From Sporosarcina trichiuri (GTDB lineage: Bacteria; Bacillota; Bacilli; Bacillales_A; Planococcaceae): a stretch of DNA of 64,000 nucleotides. The translations under genes were made by a program, and so were the position numbers. The notes beneath the pieces were generated by a model that was given only the letters and a program-made list of their open reading frames with translations, was not told the origin of the DNA and made no database searches. Numbering within the stretch: the stretch's first letter is position 1; every line of letters begins with the position of its first letter. Shown piece after piece: positions 54,018 to 64,000 of the stretch. The DNA is taken from NCBI RefSeq assembly GCF_030406775.1, contig NZ_CP129119.1, positions 2,228,501 to 2,292,500 of the forward strand. Reading direction: 5' to 3'.

Positions 54018-54162
54018 GTGAAGTTATGAGCGCAACGTGACAGTTTATGAGCGGAATCCCATGTTTATGATCACTTTCAAGGATTTATGAGCATAATCCC
54101 ATATTTATGATCACTTCCCCCGGTTTATGAGCGGAACGGCACCATTTATGAGCACTTTCCCG
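54018..54162. repeat. 20-bp tandem array D (7 units)
   Basis: The A of TTTATG falls at 54026, 54047, 54067, 54087, 54107, 54127 and 54148, so both the first and last steps are 21 bp. The leader TTGTGAAGTTATGAGCG matches arrays A and C. GATCACTT units alternate with GAGCGGAA or GAGCATAA units. It lies between convergent genes and their terminators. No gene is seen. Confidence 0.9.
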
Positions 54163-54196
54163 CTTTGCCGCAACTGATTCCTCTGCCGCCAGACGC

Positions 54197-54230
54197 AAAA
54201 ACCGTTCCCCAGGCAGGGAACGGTTTTCAT
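54197..54230. terminator. Terminator of the haem-copper-oxidase-like small gene
   Basis: AAAACCGTTCCC pairs with GGGAACGGTTTT. Confidence 0.85.
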
Positions 54231-54239
54231 CCGATACGC

Positions 54240-54635
54240 TTATGCTGTTGTCCGCTCGGTCATGAACGTCATGATGACGAACAGCGCGAAGGCGATCAGC
54301 AGGATCGTACCGCCGACGATGTAGAAGATGAGAGCGAATGTCGGGTTGATATTGAATGGCTGGATGAACTGCAGCCACATACCGGCTGTCAGACCGATGG
54401 CGCCGATGATGGCGGTCCAGCCGTGGACGGCCACCAACTTTTTGGCGCGCACCCTGTATATTTTGTAGAAGACTCCCCACGAAAACATCGACAGCCAGCC
54501 GACGAGCAGAATGTGCGCGTGGATCGGTTTGAACGCGTACGAACCCGAACCCGCCATATGAGAACCTAATACCGTTCCGATCAATCCGAAAATCGCTGCA
54601 ATCCTGATTAAACGCATACTCCATTTCTCTTGCAT
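54240..54635 (-). CDS. Small four-helix haem-copper-oxidase-like membrane protein
   Basis: This 131-residue protein has four helices. The first pair holds GTVLGSHMAGSG and KPIHAHILLVGWLSMFSWGVFY, echoing the His-containing helices of subunit I of haem-copper oxidases. Databases often call such proteins cytochrome-c oxidase, but at this size it cannot be a full catalytic subunit. The start at 54635 follows AGGAGGAATGCAGC. It may bind haem and sit beside the HssS-like kinase operon by chance or function. Confidence 0.68.
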   Translation of the reverse strand: MQEKWSMRLIRIAAIFGLIGTVLGSHMAGSGSYAFKPIHAHILLVGWLSMFSWGVFYKIYRVRAKKLVAVHGWTAIIGAIGLTAGMWLQFIQPFNINPTFALIFYIVGGTILLIAFALFVIMTFMTERTTA

Positions 54636-54708
54636 GCTGCATTCCTCCTGTGCCGTTCTGATTACTTCCATCATACAACCTGAAGATGAACGCAACATGT
54701 ACAGTACA

Positions 54709-56088
54709 TTACAGTTTCGGCAGTGTGACTGTGAATGTCGTTCCGTTCCCTTTTTCACTGGTCACATCGATCGTTCCGCCGTGGAGCTCGACGACCTGCT
54801 GCACGATAGAGAGACCGAGCCCAGTCCCTTCTGCCGCCTGTGTCCGGGAGTCGTCTTCGCGGTAGAACCGGTGGAAGATCCGTTCCATGTTCTCCGGCGC
54901 GATGCCGATGCCTGAGTCGCTGATGGTGACAACCACCTTCTCTTCTCCTGCAGCAAGGGATACGTCCACCGTCCCATACTTGTCCGTGTATTTCAACGCA
55001 TTCGACAGGATGTTTTCCCAGACCTTTTCAAGGAACGACGGATCCCCCGTCAACTCAGCCTCTTCCACGTCCATGGATAACGAAATCTGCTTCTCTTCCA
55101 ACAGCCACCGGTATTTGCGCACTGTCTCCTTCAGCTGCTCACTCACACTGTACTGCACCGGTTTCAGCGGGCTCATCATCTGATCGAGCGATGTCAGCAG
55201 CAGCAGCTGTTTCGTCAGCGACGACAGCCGGTCCGTCTCCGATTGGATGACTTTCGCATAGCCCGCCCGTTCACCCGCCGGCAGGGATTCGTCTGCAAGC
55301 AGTTCGGCATATCCTCTGATATTCAGCAGAGGCGACTGGAAATCATGCGACACATCGCTGATGAATCGCTTCCGGATTCTGTCGTTCTCACTGAGACGCT
55401 CCGTCATCCTTTGGAAACTTTCCGCAAGCTGCCCGATCTCGTCTTTCTGATCGATATTCAGGATTGGACTGAATTCCTCATTCCCGACCCGCCTCGTCGC
55501 AAGCGTCAGCTGGGTGATCGGCCGGATGAGCCGCTTCGCAACGATGAGCATTGCCAGCAGGCTGGTGATGGCCATGACGATCACCATACCGCCGAGCAGG
55601 GAATGCACTTCCGTGAACAGCAGTTTGATATCTGGACGCAGGAACAGCGCATAGTCCCTGCCCTCATACGTAAATGGGACGCCGACCGTGTTCGCGGTTT
55701 CGTCCGAGAAGAAACCGGTCACGAACGTTTCGGTCGGAAACTCACGCATCCCATGGTAGTCGTCTCCTGCCAACACCTTTTCCACTTTCTCCGGCGCCAA
55801 GTTCTCCAGACGGAACGCCTGTCCGAACCGCTCCGTCTTTCCATCCGCACCGGCCAGCAGCAGTTTGTATCCTGTCCCAGCCTCCATCTCCAGAAAAACC
55901 CGCAGATCCGGCGGTTCCATCTCTTTGATGTAGTCCGCCATCTGCTTGGCGATCCGCATGTTCTTCTCGTCGTTCGATCCTTTGAGATTCTGGTGGTAGT
56001 ACGTATTTACTGCCAGGAATGCAGTCAGGGCGCTGAATGTCATGATGGCTGCGGTATATAAAAGGAATTTCCCATACAGGGACCTCAT
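54709..56088 (-). CDS. hssS: HssS-like sensor histidine kinase
   Basis: This 459-residue kinase has two helices (about 9-28 and 163-184) around an extracytoplasmic sensor loop. A HAMP domain (about 185-235) and HisKA His248 in DVSHDFQSPLLNI follow; this variant motif is typical of HssS. The ATPase domain has WENILSNALKYT and GTGLGLSIVQQ. HssS senses excess haem and activates HssR. It overlaps the regulator stop by four bases. The hrtAB export genes usually controlled by this pair are not within the window, so the haem signal is inferred from similarity only. Confidence 0.78.
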   Translation of the reverse strand: MRSLYGKFLLYTAAIMTFSALTAFLAVNTYYHQNLKGSNDEKNMRIAKQMADYIKEMEPPDLRVFLEMEAGTGYKLLLAGADGKTERFGQAFRLENLAPEKVEKVLAGDDYHGMREFPTETFVTGFFSDETANTVGVPFTYEGRDYALFLRPDIKLLFTEVHSLLGGMVIVMAITSLLAMLIVAKRLIRPITQLTLATRRVGNEEFSPILNIDQKDEIGQLAESFQRMTERLSENDRIRKRFISDVSHDFQSPLLNIRGYAELLADESLPAGERAGYAKVIQSETDRLSSLTKQLLLLTSLDQMMSPLKPVQYSVSEQLKETVRKYRWLLEEKQISLSMDVEEAELTGDPSFLEKVWENILSNALKYTDKYGTVDVSLAAGEEKVVVTISDSGIGIAPENMERIFHRFYREDDSRTQAAEGTGLGLSIVQQVVELHGGTIDVTSEKGNGTTFTVTLPKL

Positions 56089-56762
56089 GGCAGAGGGACC
56101 TCCAGCTTATAACCGACACCCCGGACGGTCACGATGCGGATCCCTTCCGGCAGGCCTTCGAGCTTATTCCGCAGCCGTTTGATATGTACGTTAAGGGTCT
56201 GGTCATCTCCCTCGTAGTCAAACCCCCACACACGGTCCAGCAGGATGTCACGCGTGAACACCTGGTTCACACGGGAGGCGAGCACGGACAGCAGTTCGAA
56301 TTCCTTCAGCGGCAGCAGCAGCACTTTCCTGCCGATCGTCACTTCGTACGTCTGACGGTTGATGGACAGCGGCCCCGCTTCGATGAAGACATCGACCGCT
56401 TTGTCATAGCGGCGTAAAATCGCGCGGATCCGGAACAGCAGCTCTTTCGGCTCGAACGGTTTGACGAGATAGTCATCCGATCCGGCAAGGAACCCTTTCT
56501 CCTTGTCCTCCAATTCCCCCTTCGCCGTCAGCAGCAACACTGGGATATCCCATTCGGAACGCAGTTTCTTCGTCAGCGCATAGCCGTCCATCTCCGGCAT
56601 CATCACATCGACAACCGCGAGATCCGGCACTTCCTCAGCTAATTTCCCAAGTGCCTCCTTACCATTTGCCGCTTTGATAACCGAATACCCTGCCCCCGAC
56701 AGGGTGATCCGAACAAGTTCCACGATATTCGGATCGTCATCCACTGCCAATATTGTCGTCAT
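56085..56762 (-). CDS. hssR: HssR-like response regulator (OmpR family)
   Basis: This 225-residue regulator has receiver Asp52 (VVDVMMPEMDG) and Lys in YLVKPFEPKEL. A winged helix ends with RIVTVRGVGYKLE. The block DKEKGFLAGSDDYLVKPFEPKELLFRIRAILRRY and WGFDYEGDDQTLNVHIKRLR closely resembles staphylococcal HssR. It forms an operon with the kinase and lies directly after the YihY gene (one base apart). Targets outside the window are expected to be haem efflux genes. Confidence 0.8.
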   Translation of the reverse strand: MTTILAVDDDPNIVELVRITLSGAGYSVIKAANGKEALGKLAEEVPDLAVVDVMMPEMDGYALTKKLRSEWDIPVLLLTAKGELEDKEKGFLAGSDDYLVKPFEPKELLFRIRAILRRYDKAVDVFIEAGPLSINRQTYEVTIGRKVLLLPLKEFELLSVLASRVNQVFTRDILLDRVWGFDYEGDDQTLNVHIKRLRNKLEGLPEGIRIVTVRGVGYKLEVPLP

Positions 56763-57587
56763 CTATTTCACACCTTTCGTTTTCGATCGGTTCCACTCCG
56801 CATTAAGAAGGCCGGACAGCAGCAGAATGACCGCTGTCATATAGAACCAGATGACCAGCATGATAATACCGGACAGCTGGCCGTACAACCGCGTGTAATC
56901 GACATCAGTCACCCACCCGCCGAACAGGTAGCTGAACAGCTGCCAGCCGATTGTCGAGAAGACCGCCCCCGGCAGCGCCTGCCGGAAATACACCTTTCCG
57001 GTCGGCACGAATTTATAGAAGAACAGGAAAAAGAAGAATAGGAAGAGCGTTCCGAGCCCCCACTTCACTTTCGGCCAAAGGAACAGCCAGCCTTCCCAGT
57101 CGTCCACGGCATCATAATACGCAATCACCTGATGGAGCACGTTTTCGATGAACGGCAGCAGCAGGGACAGCGGCACAATCAGCATGAAGAGCAGCGTGAC
57201 GCCGAGATCCCGGAACAGCGACAGCCAGAAGCCCCTCTTCCTGACATACCCGTTTGCAAGGTCCAGGGAACGGGCGAGCGACTGGACTGTCACGGACGAC
57301 AGCCAGAAAGCACCCGCCAGACTCAAATAGAGCCATTTCCCTGTTTTGTTCCTCACGATTTCAAGGACGTTATCTTCAATCAGTAAGAAAGACTCTTCAG
57401 GAATAAAAGGCCGGAGAAATCGAAACATAACTTCTTCATTGACCGGAAAGAGACTGAGCAGCGACAGCACGAACAGGAAAAACGGCAATATCGACAGCAG
57501 CAGATAGTAGGCAGTTTGAGCCGCTTGGTCAAAAAAACGCTCAAAAAAGAACCTTTTTAGGACTTTAATACCTATACTCATCATCAA
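56763..57587 (-). CDS. YihY/BrkB family membrane protein
   Basis: This 274-residue protein has six helices. Characteristic segments are FFERFFDQAAQTAYYLLLSILPF, FWLSSVTVQSLARSLDLANGY, the charged-free FKFVPTGKVYFRQALPGAVF-like segment and YGQLSGIIMLVIWFYMTAVILLLSGLLNAEW. The family is found widely (often as a ribonuclease BN mislabel) and its function is unsettled. It is the first gene of the operon that continues into the HssRS-like pair. RBS AAAGGAGATTGATG. Confidence 0.88.
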   Translation of the reverse strand: MMMSIGIKVLKRFFFERFFDQAAQTAYYLLLSILPFFLFVLSLLSLFPVNEEVMFRFLRPFIPEESFLLIEDNVLEIVRNKTGKWLYLSLAGAFWLSSVTVQSLARSLDLANGYVRKRGFWLSLFRDLGVTLLFMLIVPLSLLLPFIENVLHQVIAYYDAVDDWEGWLFLWPKVKWGLGTLFLFFFFLFFYKFVPTGKVYFRQALPGAVFSTIGWQLFSYLFGGWVTDVDYTRLYGQLSGIIMLVIWFYMTAVILLLSGLLNAEWNRSKTKGVK

Positions 57588-57817
57588 TCTCCTTTTGTCG
57601 TCTTGGGTTCATGGAGAAGCCGGTTAAAGACACAGCCATCTATATTAGGGGGACATTGAGAGTCCTGACAACCAATTTATTGAAAAATTATCTTTCCATC
57701 TTGAAAGTCATGATTAGGTGTAAACGTTAAACTAGAGAGAGCAGTTTTCAACAAATAAGACACAACAGTTTTCCGCTACTATATTGCTTTCTATATACTA
57801 GAGATAGTCTATAGAAA

Positions 57818-59377
57818 GTGAGGAAAGAGGAAGTGGAAATTTGGATGGTGTATTTTGAAGTGAAGCGACTGCGTGAGGAAGGATTTTCAGACGCAGCGAT
57901 CGCTAGAAAGCTTAAGATTTCTAGAAACAGAGTGAAAGATTATGGGGGAAAGACTCCGGAGGAATTTCACGAGTTTGCCTTGTCTTTACAGACAAGAAAG
58001 AAGAAACTGGATCCGTATGAGAAGCAGATCCTTGGATGGCTGAGAGAGCATCCAGATCTTACAGGTGCACAAATCGCAGACTGGCTAAAGGAAAAGCTGG
58101 AGGTGAACTTCGTCAGTGAAGGGACTGTGAGGAATTACGTTAACGAAATTAGAGAGAAATATTGTATTCCTAAACAGTTGGCAGAACGAGAATATGCGGC
58201 TGTGCCCGAACTTCCTAAGGGACTCCAGATACAAGTCGATTTCGGGCAGACACGACAGCCAACGGTTGATGGAAAAAGCCAGAAACTCTATTTCATCGGT
58301 TTCGTCCTGGCCCATTCTCGCTATAAATATGTAGAGTGGCTCGACAGGCCCTTTACCACAAAGGATTTGATTCGGATGCATGAGAATGCCTTCGCCTATT
58401 TTGGAGGCATGACCGAAGAAATCGTATATGATCAGGACAACCTTCTGGCCGTCAGTGAAAATGCGGGAGATATTATTCTGACCGCAGAGTTCGCCAGGTA
58501 TCATCAGAAACGGAAGTTCAGGATTTATCTGTGCCGGAAAGCTGACCCGGAAACAAAGGGGAAAATTGAACGGGTGATCCAGTACGTAAAAGGAAACTTC
58601 GCCAAGAACCGGGTATTCGATCAATTACGCCACTGGCAAGATACCTGCATGAAATGGCTGAAACGGACCGGGAATTATAACGTTCATCACACGACGAAAA
58701 AAAGACCTGCCGAAGTGTATACTCTGGAAAAGGAACACCTCAGACCGGTCTCAGGAACCTACATTTTCGAAAATGTCTGTACGTCCAGTATAACAAGACA
58801 GATTCACAAAGACAATGTGATTCGCTTTGGAGGGAACCGCTATAGCGTACCACTTGGTACGTTCCGGTCGGACGCGCCGAACATCGCCTATGTAGAAGAA
58901 CATAAAGATCACCTTCTGATCCGTCTGCAGCAAACAGGACCGGTGATCGCCAAACATACCATCGCGAAGGGAAAAGGCCAGCTTATATCCGATCCAGGCC
59001 ACCGGAAACGGAACCAGACAAAACGCGACACATCAATCCGACAGGTGACCGAAATGATCGCGGACGCTGAGCTCTCCAACTGGCTGATTGAGGTATTGAA
59101 GGAACGATATCCGCGTCACCTGCTCGATCAATTGCAGATTGTCCAGACAGTCGGCCTTCAGTATCCTGAATTCTTATCCCCGGCTGTTCAGGAGATGCGA
59201 CGACTGCGACTCAGCAGCGCTCATGACTTACGGGACATCGCCATCTCGTTGGAGATGGAAGAGAAGAAGACTGGACAGCGTGAAGCAGCGGTAAATGAAA
59301 AATATCAAGATCTTCGAGCCCCCGAACGGAAAGAAGATATCTACCTTCAGATTTTCCAAGGAGGTGATCTGGTATGA
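57818..59377 (+). CDS. istA: IS21 transposase IstA
   Basis: This 519-residue DDE transposase has an N-terminal helix-turn-helix (DAAIARKLKISRNRVKDY). The rve catalytic core has the first Asp in IQVDFGQTRQ, the second in IVYDQDNLLA and Glu in KGKIERVIQYVKGNF. A C-terminal beta-barrel and helices follow. GTG 57818 is the longest start; ATG 57845 is the alternative, as neither has an ideal site. It overlaps istB by ATGA, the usual IS21 coupling. Confidence 0.93.
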   Translation: MRKEEVEIWMVYFEVKRLREEGFSDAAIARKLKISRNRVKDYGGKTPEEFHEFALSLQTRKKKLDPYEKQILGWLREHPDLTGAQIADWLKEKLEVNFVSEGTVRNYVNEIREKYCIPKQLAEREYAAVPELPKGLQIQVDFGQTRQPTVDGKSQKLYFIGFVLAHSRYKYVEWLDRPFTTKDLIRMHENAFAYFGGMTEEIVYDQDNLLAVSENAGDIILTAEFARYHQKRKFRIYLCRKADPETKGKIERVIQYVKGNFAKNRVFDQLRHWQDTCMKWLKRTGNYNVHHTTKKRPAEVYTLEKEHLRPVSGTYIFENVCTSSITRQIHKDNVIRFGGNRYSVPLGTFRSDAPNIAYVEEHKDHLLIRLQQTGPVIAKHTIAKGKGQLISDPGHRKRNQTKRDTSIRQVTEMIADAELSNWLIEVLKERYPRHLLDQLQIVQTVGLQYPEFLSPAVQEMRRLRLSSAHDLRDIAISLEMEEKKTGQREAAVNEKYQDLRAPERKEDIYLQIFQGGDLV

Positions 59378-60147
59378 AGCCACTCTACGAAGATCTGCAA
59401 GATCAATGCCGGACCCTGCGCTTAGCAGAGGCCGCAAAGGAGCTGCCCCGAATTTTACGGGAGGCCGAATCGAAGGGATGGACGTATCATGAATTGATGC
59501 ATGAATTCCTTCATTATGAGGTGCGATGCCGGGAGACAAAGAGTCGGGATAAGTTGATGAAATGGGCAGAGTTTCCTGAACTGCTCACCTTGGAGAACTT
59601 TCGGTTGGAAGAACAGACCGCAATCGGGGCCAAGCAACTGAATGTCTTAAAGGAGCTAGCGTGGGTAGAAGAATGTTTCACACTGATCATGATGGGGCCG
59701 ACGGGTGTCGGCAAAACCCATCTATCTACAGCATTAGGCATTCATGCGATTGAGAGAGGACACCAAGTGTCCTTCATCTCGATGGACCGATTGATGTATG
59801 TATTGAAGACCAAGGATTATACGGCCAAGTCTAAAACCCGCTACAAACGAATCGTCAAATCCGATTTAATCATTATCGATGACGTCATGTACATGGCCTA
59901 CGAGCCGCAGGAAGCTCATTTATTTTTCCAGTTCATTTATGAACTGTATGATCAAGCAGCCTTTATTTTGACATCCAACAAGGGGCCTGGAGAGTGGGGG
60001 AAGTTTTTAGGAGATCCGACATTGACCACAGCCATCCTGGATCGTTTACTGCATAGGAGCGAGATTTTAACGTTCAGCGAGGAGCAGAACAGCATTCGAA
60101 TGAAATATCGTCAGACGTTATTTACGACAACAGGTGTTGAATCTTAA
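59374..60147 (+). CDS. istB: IS21 helper ATPase IstB
   Basis: This 257-residue DnaC-like AAA+ ATPase selects targets for IstA. Walker A is MGPTGVGKTHL (about 110-120), Walker B is DLIIIDDVMYM, and sensor 1 is FILTSNKGPGEW. The start overlaps the istA stop and follows AAGGAGGTGATCTGGT. It looks intact, so the element could still be active. Confidence 0.93.
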   Translation: MKPLYEDLQDQCRTLRLAEAAKELPRILREAESKGWTYHELMHEFLHYEVRCRETKSRDKLMKWAEFPELLTLENFRLEEQTAIGAKQLNVLKELAWVEECFTLIMMGPTGVGKTHLSTALGIHAIERGHQVSFISMDRLMYVLKTKDYTAKSKTRYKRIVKSDLIIIDDVMYMAYEPQEAHLFFQFIYELYDQAAFILTSNKGPGEWGKFLGDPTLTTAILDRLLHRSEILTFSEEQNSIRMKYRQTLFTTTGVES

Positions 60148-60185
60148 TTGTTGAAAACTGTTGTGTGATAATTGCCGAAAACTGC

Positions 60186-60458
60186 TTAATTCTACTTGAC
60201 GGTCACATTAGGAGCTTTTACCCCATACGGCGTAGCCCAAAATCATGTTAAATGCCATCCAATACTTATCATCATACCATCCATTATCTTATTCTATTCT
60301 AAGGGTTTCACACATCCGCAGTCCATGCAGGAAATCAGAGGAGAACCCGTAGCCTCTTCACTCTTACGGACCGCCTTCTGAAGCGAAACTGTATGTTAAT
60401 ACTCTGCGACGGGTGGCAGACCCATGATAACATTTACATGCTAGCATTCCATGCAATA
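60186..60458. other. Gene-free AT-richer spacer between IS21 and the rRNA operon terminator
   Basis: I see no credible ORF, promoter or repeat. The region is lower in GC than the rest and separates the insertion sequence from the rRNA operon. Confidence 0.5.
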
Positions 60459-60497
60459 AAAAAACACGAGCAGAGACATTTTGTCTCCGCTCGTGTT
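60459..60497 (-). terminator. Rho-independent terminator of the rRNA operon
   Basis: On the minus strand AACACGAGCGGAGACA pairs with TGTCTCTGCTCGTGTT (with one internal mismatch), then TTTTT. Confidence 0.88.
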
Positions 60498-60557
60498 AAT
60501 CCAGCTCCGACTCCCTGATGCTTGTCGCATCAAAACGATCGTCCCCGCTTTTTATAG

Positions 60558-60674
60558 TGCCCGGCAACGTCCTACTCTCACAGGGGGAAGCCCCCTACTA
60601 CCATCGGCGCTGAAGAACTTAACTTCCGTGTTCGGTATGGGAACGGGTGTGACCTCTTCGCCATCGTTACCAGA
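60558..60674 (-). rRNA. 5S ribosomal RNA
   Basis: The minus-strand sequence has the conserved 5S core CACACCCGTTCCCATACCG, AACACGGAAGTTAAG and the 3' GAGAGTAGGACG. Length about 117 bases. Ends were set by similarity to Bacillus 5S and may shift by one or two bases. Confidence 0.95.
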
Positions 60675-60756
60675 CAGATGAGCTTGTTCGCTCAAAACTG
60701 GATAAAACAGACATTGTGCAGCCAAGACCGCCTTACGGCGCTTCCGCTTTTGTTTG

Positions 60757-63685
<2,929 letters not shown>

Positions 63686-63852
63686 ATAAAGTCATTGTTC
63701 TTCCGCCACCCAGCGATGAATGGACGTCAGAACGAAAAAGAATCGCAGTCCGGCTCACAAGTGTGTCCGGCTCGGTTGATTGTCTTGATTTGTTGCTTCA
63801 ATGTCGTTTTATCCAGTTTTCAAAGAACAAAAATACTCTTCATAGAGTAAAT

Positions 63853-63928
63853 TGGTGGAGCCTAGCGGGATCGAACCGCTGACCTCCTGCGTGCAAGGCA
63901 GGCGCTCTCCCAGCTGAGCTAAGGCCCC
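63853..63928 (-). tRNA. tRNA-Ala (anticodon TGC)
   Basis: On the minus strand it starts GGGGCCTTAGCTCAG, has anticodon TGC in CTTGCACGC, T-loop GGTTCGATCC, and encoded CCA. It lies between tRNA-Ile and 23S, as usual in Firmicutes spacers. The 63686-63852 spacer has no other feature. Confidence 0.97.
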
Positions 63929-63948
63929 AAGTAATTAAGAATTCAAAA

Positions 63949-64000
63949 TGGTGGGCCTAAGTGGACTCGAACCACCGACCTCACGCTTATCAGGCGTGCG
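63949..64000 (-). tRNA. tRNA-Ile (anticodon GAT), truncated by the window edge
   Basis: The 3' part on the minus strand: anticodon GAT in CTGATAAGC, T-arm GGTTCGAGTCC and encoded CCA. The 5' part lies beyond position 64000, where 16S is expected. Confidence 0.95.

Larger units (their letters stand above)
57741..60185 (+). mobile_element. IS21-family insertion sequence
   Basis: Imperfect terminal repeats: GCAGTTTTCAACAAATAAG at the left (57741) and, on the minus strand, GCAGTTTTCGGCAATTATC at the right (ending 60185). A second ACAACAGTTTTC motif lies inside each end (near 57763 and 60149-60163), as in multi-site IS21 ends. The istA-istB pair lies between. I see no clear target duplication: flanks AACTAGAGAGA and TTAATTCTACT do not match. 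The element is poorer in GC than its surroundings. Confidence 0.9.

Overview
The window reads as chromosomal DNA of a moderately GC-rich Gram-positive (Firmicutes) bacterium, most likely a Planococcaceae member such as a Bhargavaea, Planococcus or Sporosarcina relative. This is inferred from Bacillus-type gene content (LiaFSR, GsiB, CsbD, KatE, QueT, AlaX, DUF485/ActP), strong GGAGG ribosome binding sites, sigma-B type promoters and S-box/preQ1 riboswitches. No species-level marker was compared.

Layout. 0-9 kb: cell-envelope stress system LiaFSR, a large MscS-like membrane protein, and a second two-component operon that has a tiny membrane protein between regulator and kinase. 9-13 kb: cation efflux, three tandem GsiB-type KGG stress proteins (two with consensus sigma-B promoters), a preQ1-riboswitch-controlled queuosine precursor transporter, and a BCCT osmolyte transporter. 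14-20 kb: SAM-riboswitch-controlled MetY, a secreted duplicated-domain protein, the persulfide sensor CstR, peptidase T and a DMT exporter. 19.5-25 kb: a NitT/TauT-type ABC importer, an AI-2E family permease, and a DUF4956/VTC pair in which the VTC gene carries an in-frame stop. 25-28 kb: a general-stress cluster (CsbD, 17M-like, DUF3243) with several sigma-B-like promoters. 28-38 kb: AlaX editing protein, two tandem membrane-anchored TsdA-like dihaem cytochromes, an Opu-type ABC importer with fused permease and binding protein, an acyltransferase, and the TsuA/TusA thiosulfate pair. 38-45 kb: a TIM-barrel-like protein, a candidate ncRNA, topoisomerase III, an SLH protein, a frameshifted cardiolipin synthase and an MBL hydrolase. 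45-57 kb: KatE, a four-gene ABC/lipoprotein operon, DUF485/ActP (ActP with a late in-frame stop), a haem-copper-oxidase-like small protein, HssRS-like two-component genes and a YihY protein. 57.7-60.2 kb: an IS21 element. 60.4-64 kb: the 3' part of an rRNA operon on the minus strand (tRNA-Ile, tRNA-Ala, 23S, 5S, terminator).

Two themes tie the genes together. One is general stress: sigma-B promoters, GsiB, CsbD, catalase, osmolyte uptake and LiaFSR. The other is inorganic sulfur: CstR, two TsdA-like cytochromes, TsuA/TusA and SAM-controlled MetY, which would allow thiosulfate to be imported, oxidised or fed to biosynthesis.

The most unusual signal is a dispersed intergenic repeat family. Arrays of 7-8 units at a strict 20-bp period, built from alternating TTTATGAGCGGAAA and TTTATGATCACTTT half-units, occur at four separate intergenic sites (about 4.9, 25.1, 44.3 and 54.0 kb). 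Three share a leader, TGTGAAGTTATGAGCG, followed by a 21-bp first step. A related 21-bp array lies upstream of liaF. I do not recognise this family. Other points of note are a probable structured RNA upstream of topB and three gene lesions (two in-frame TAA codons and one G-run frameshift).
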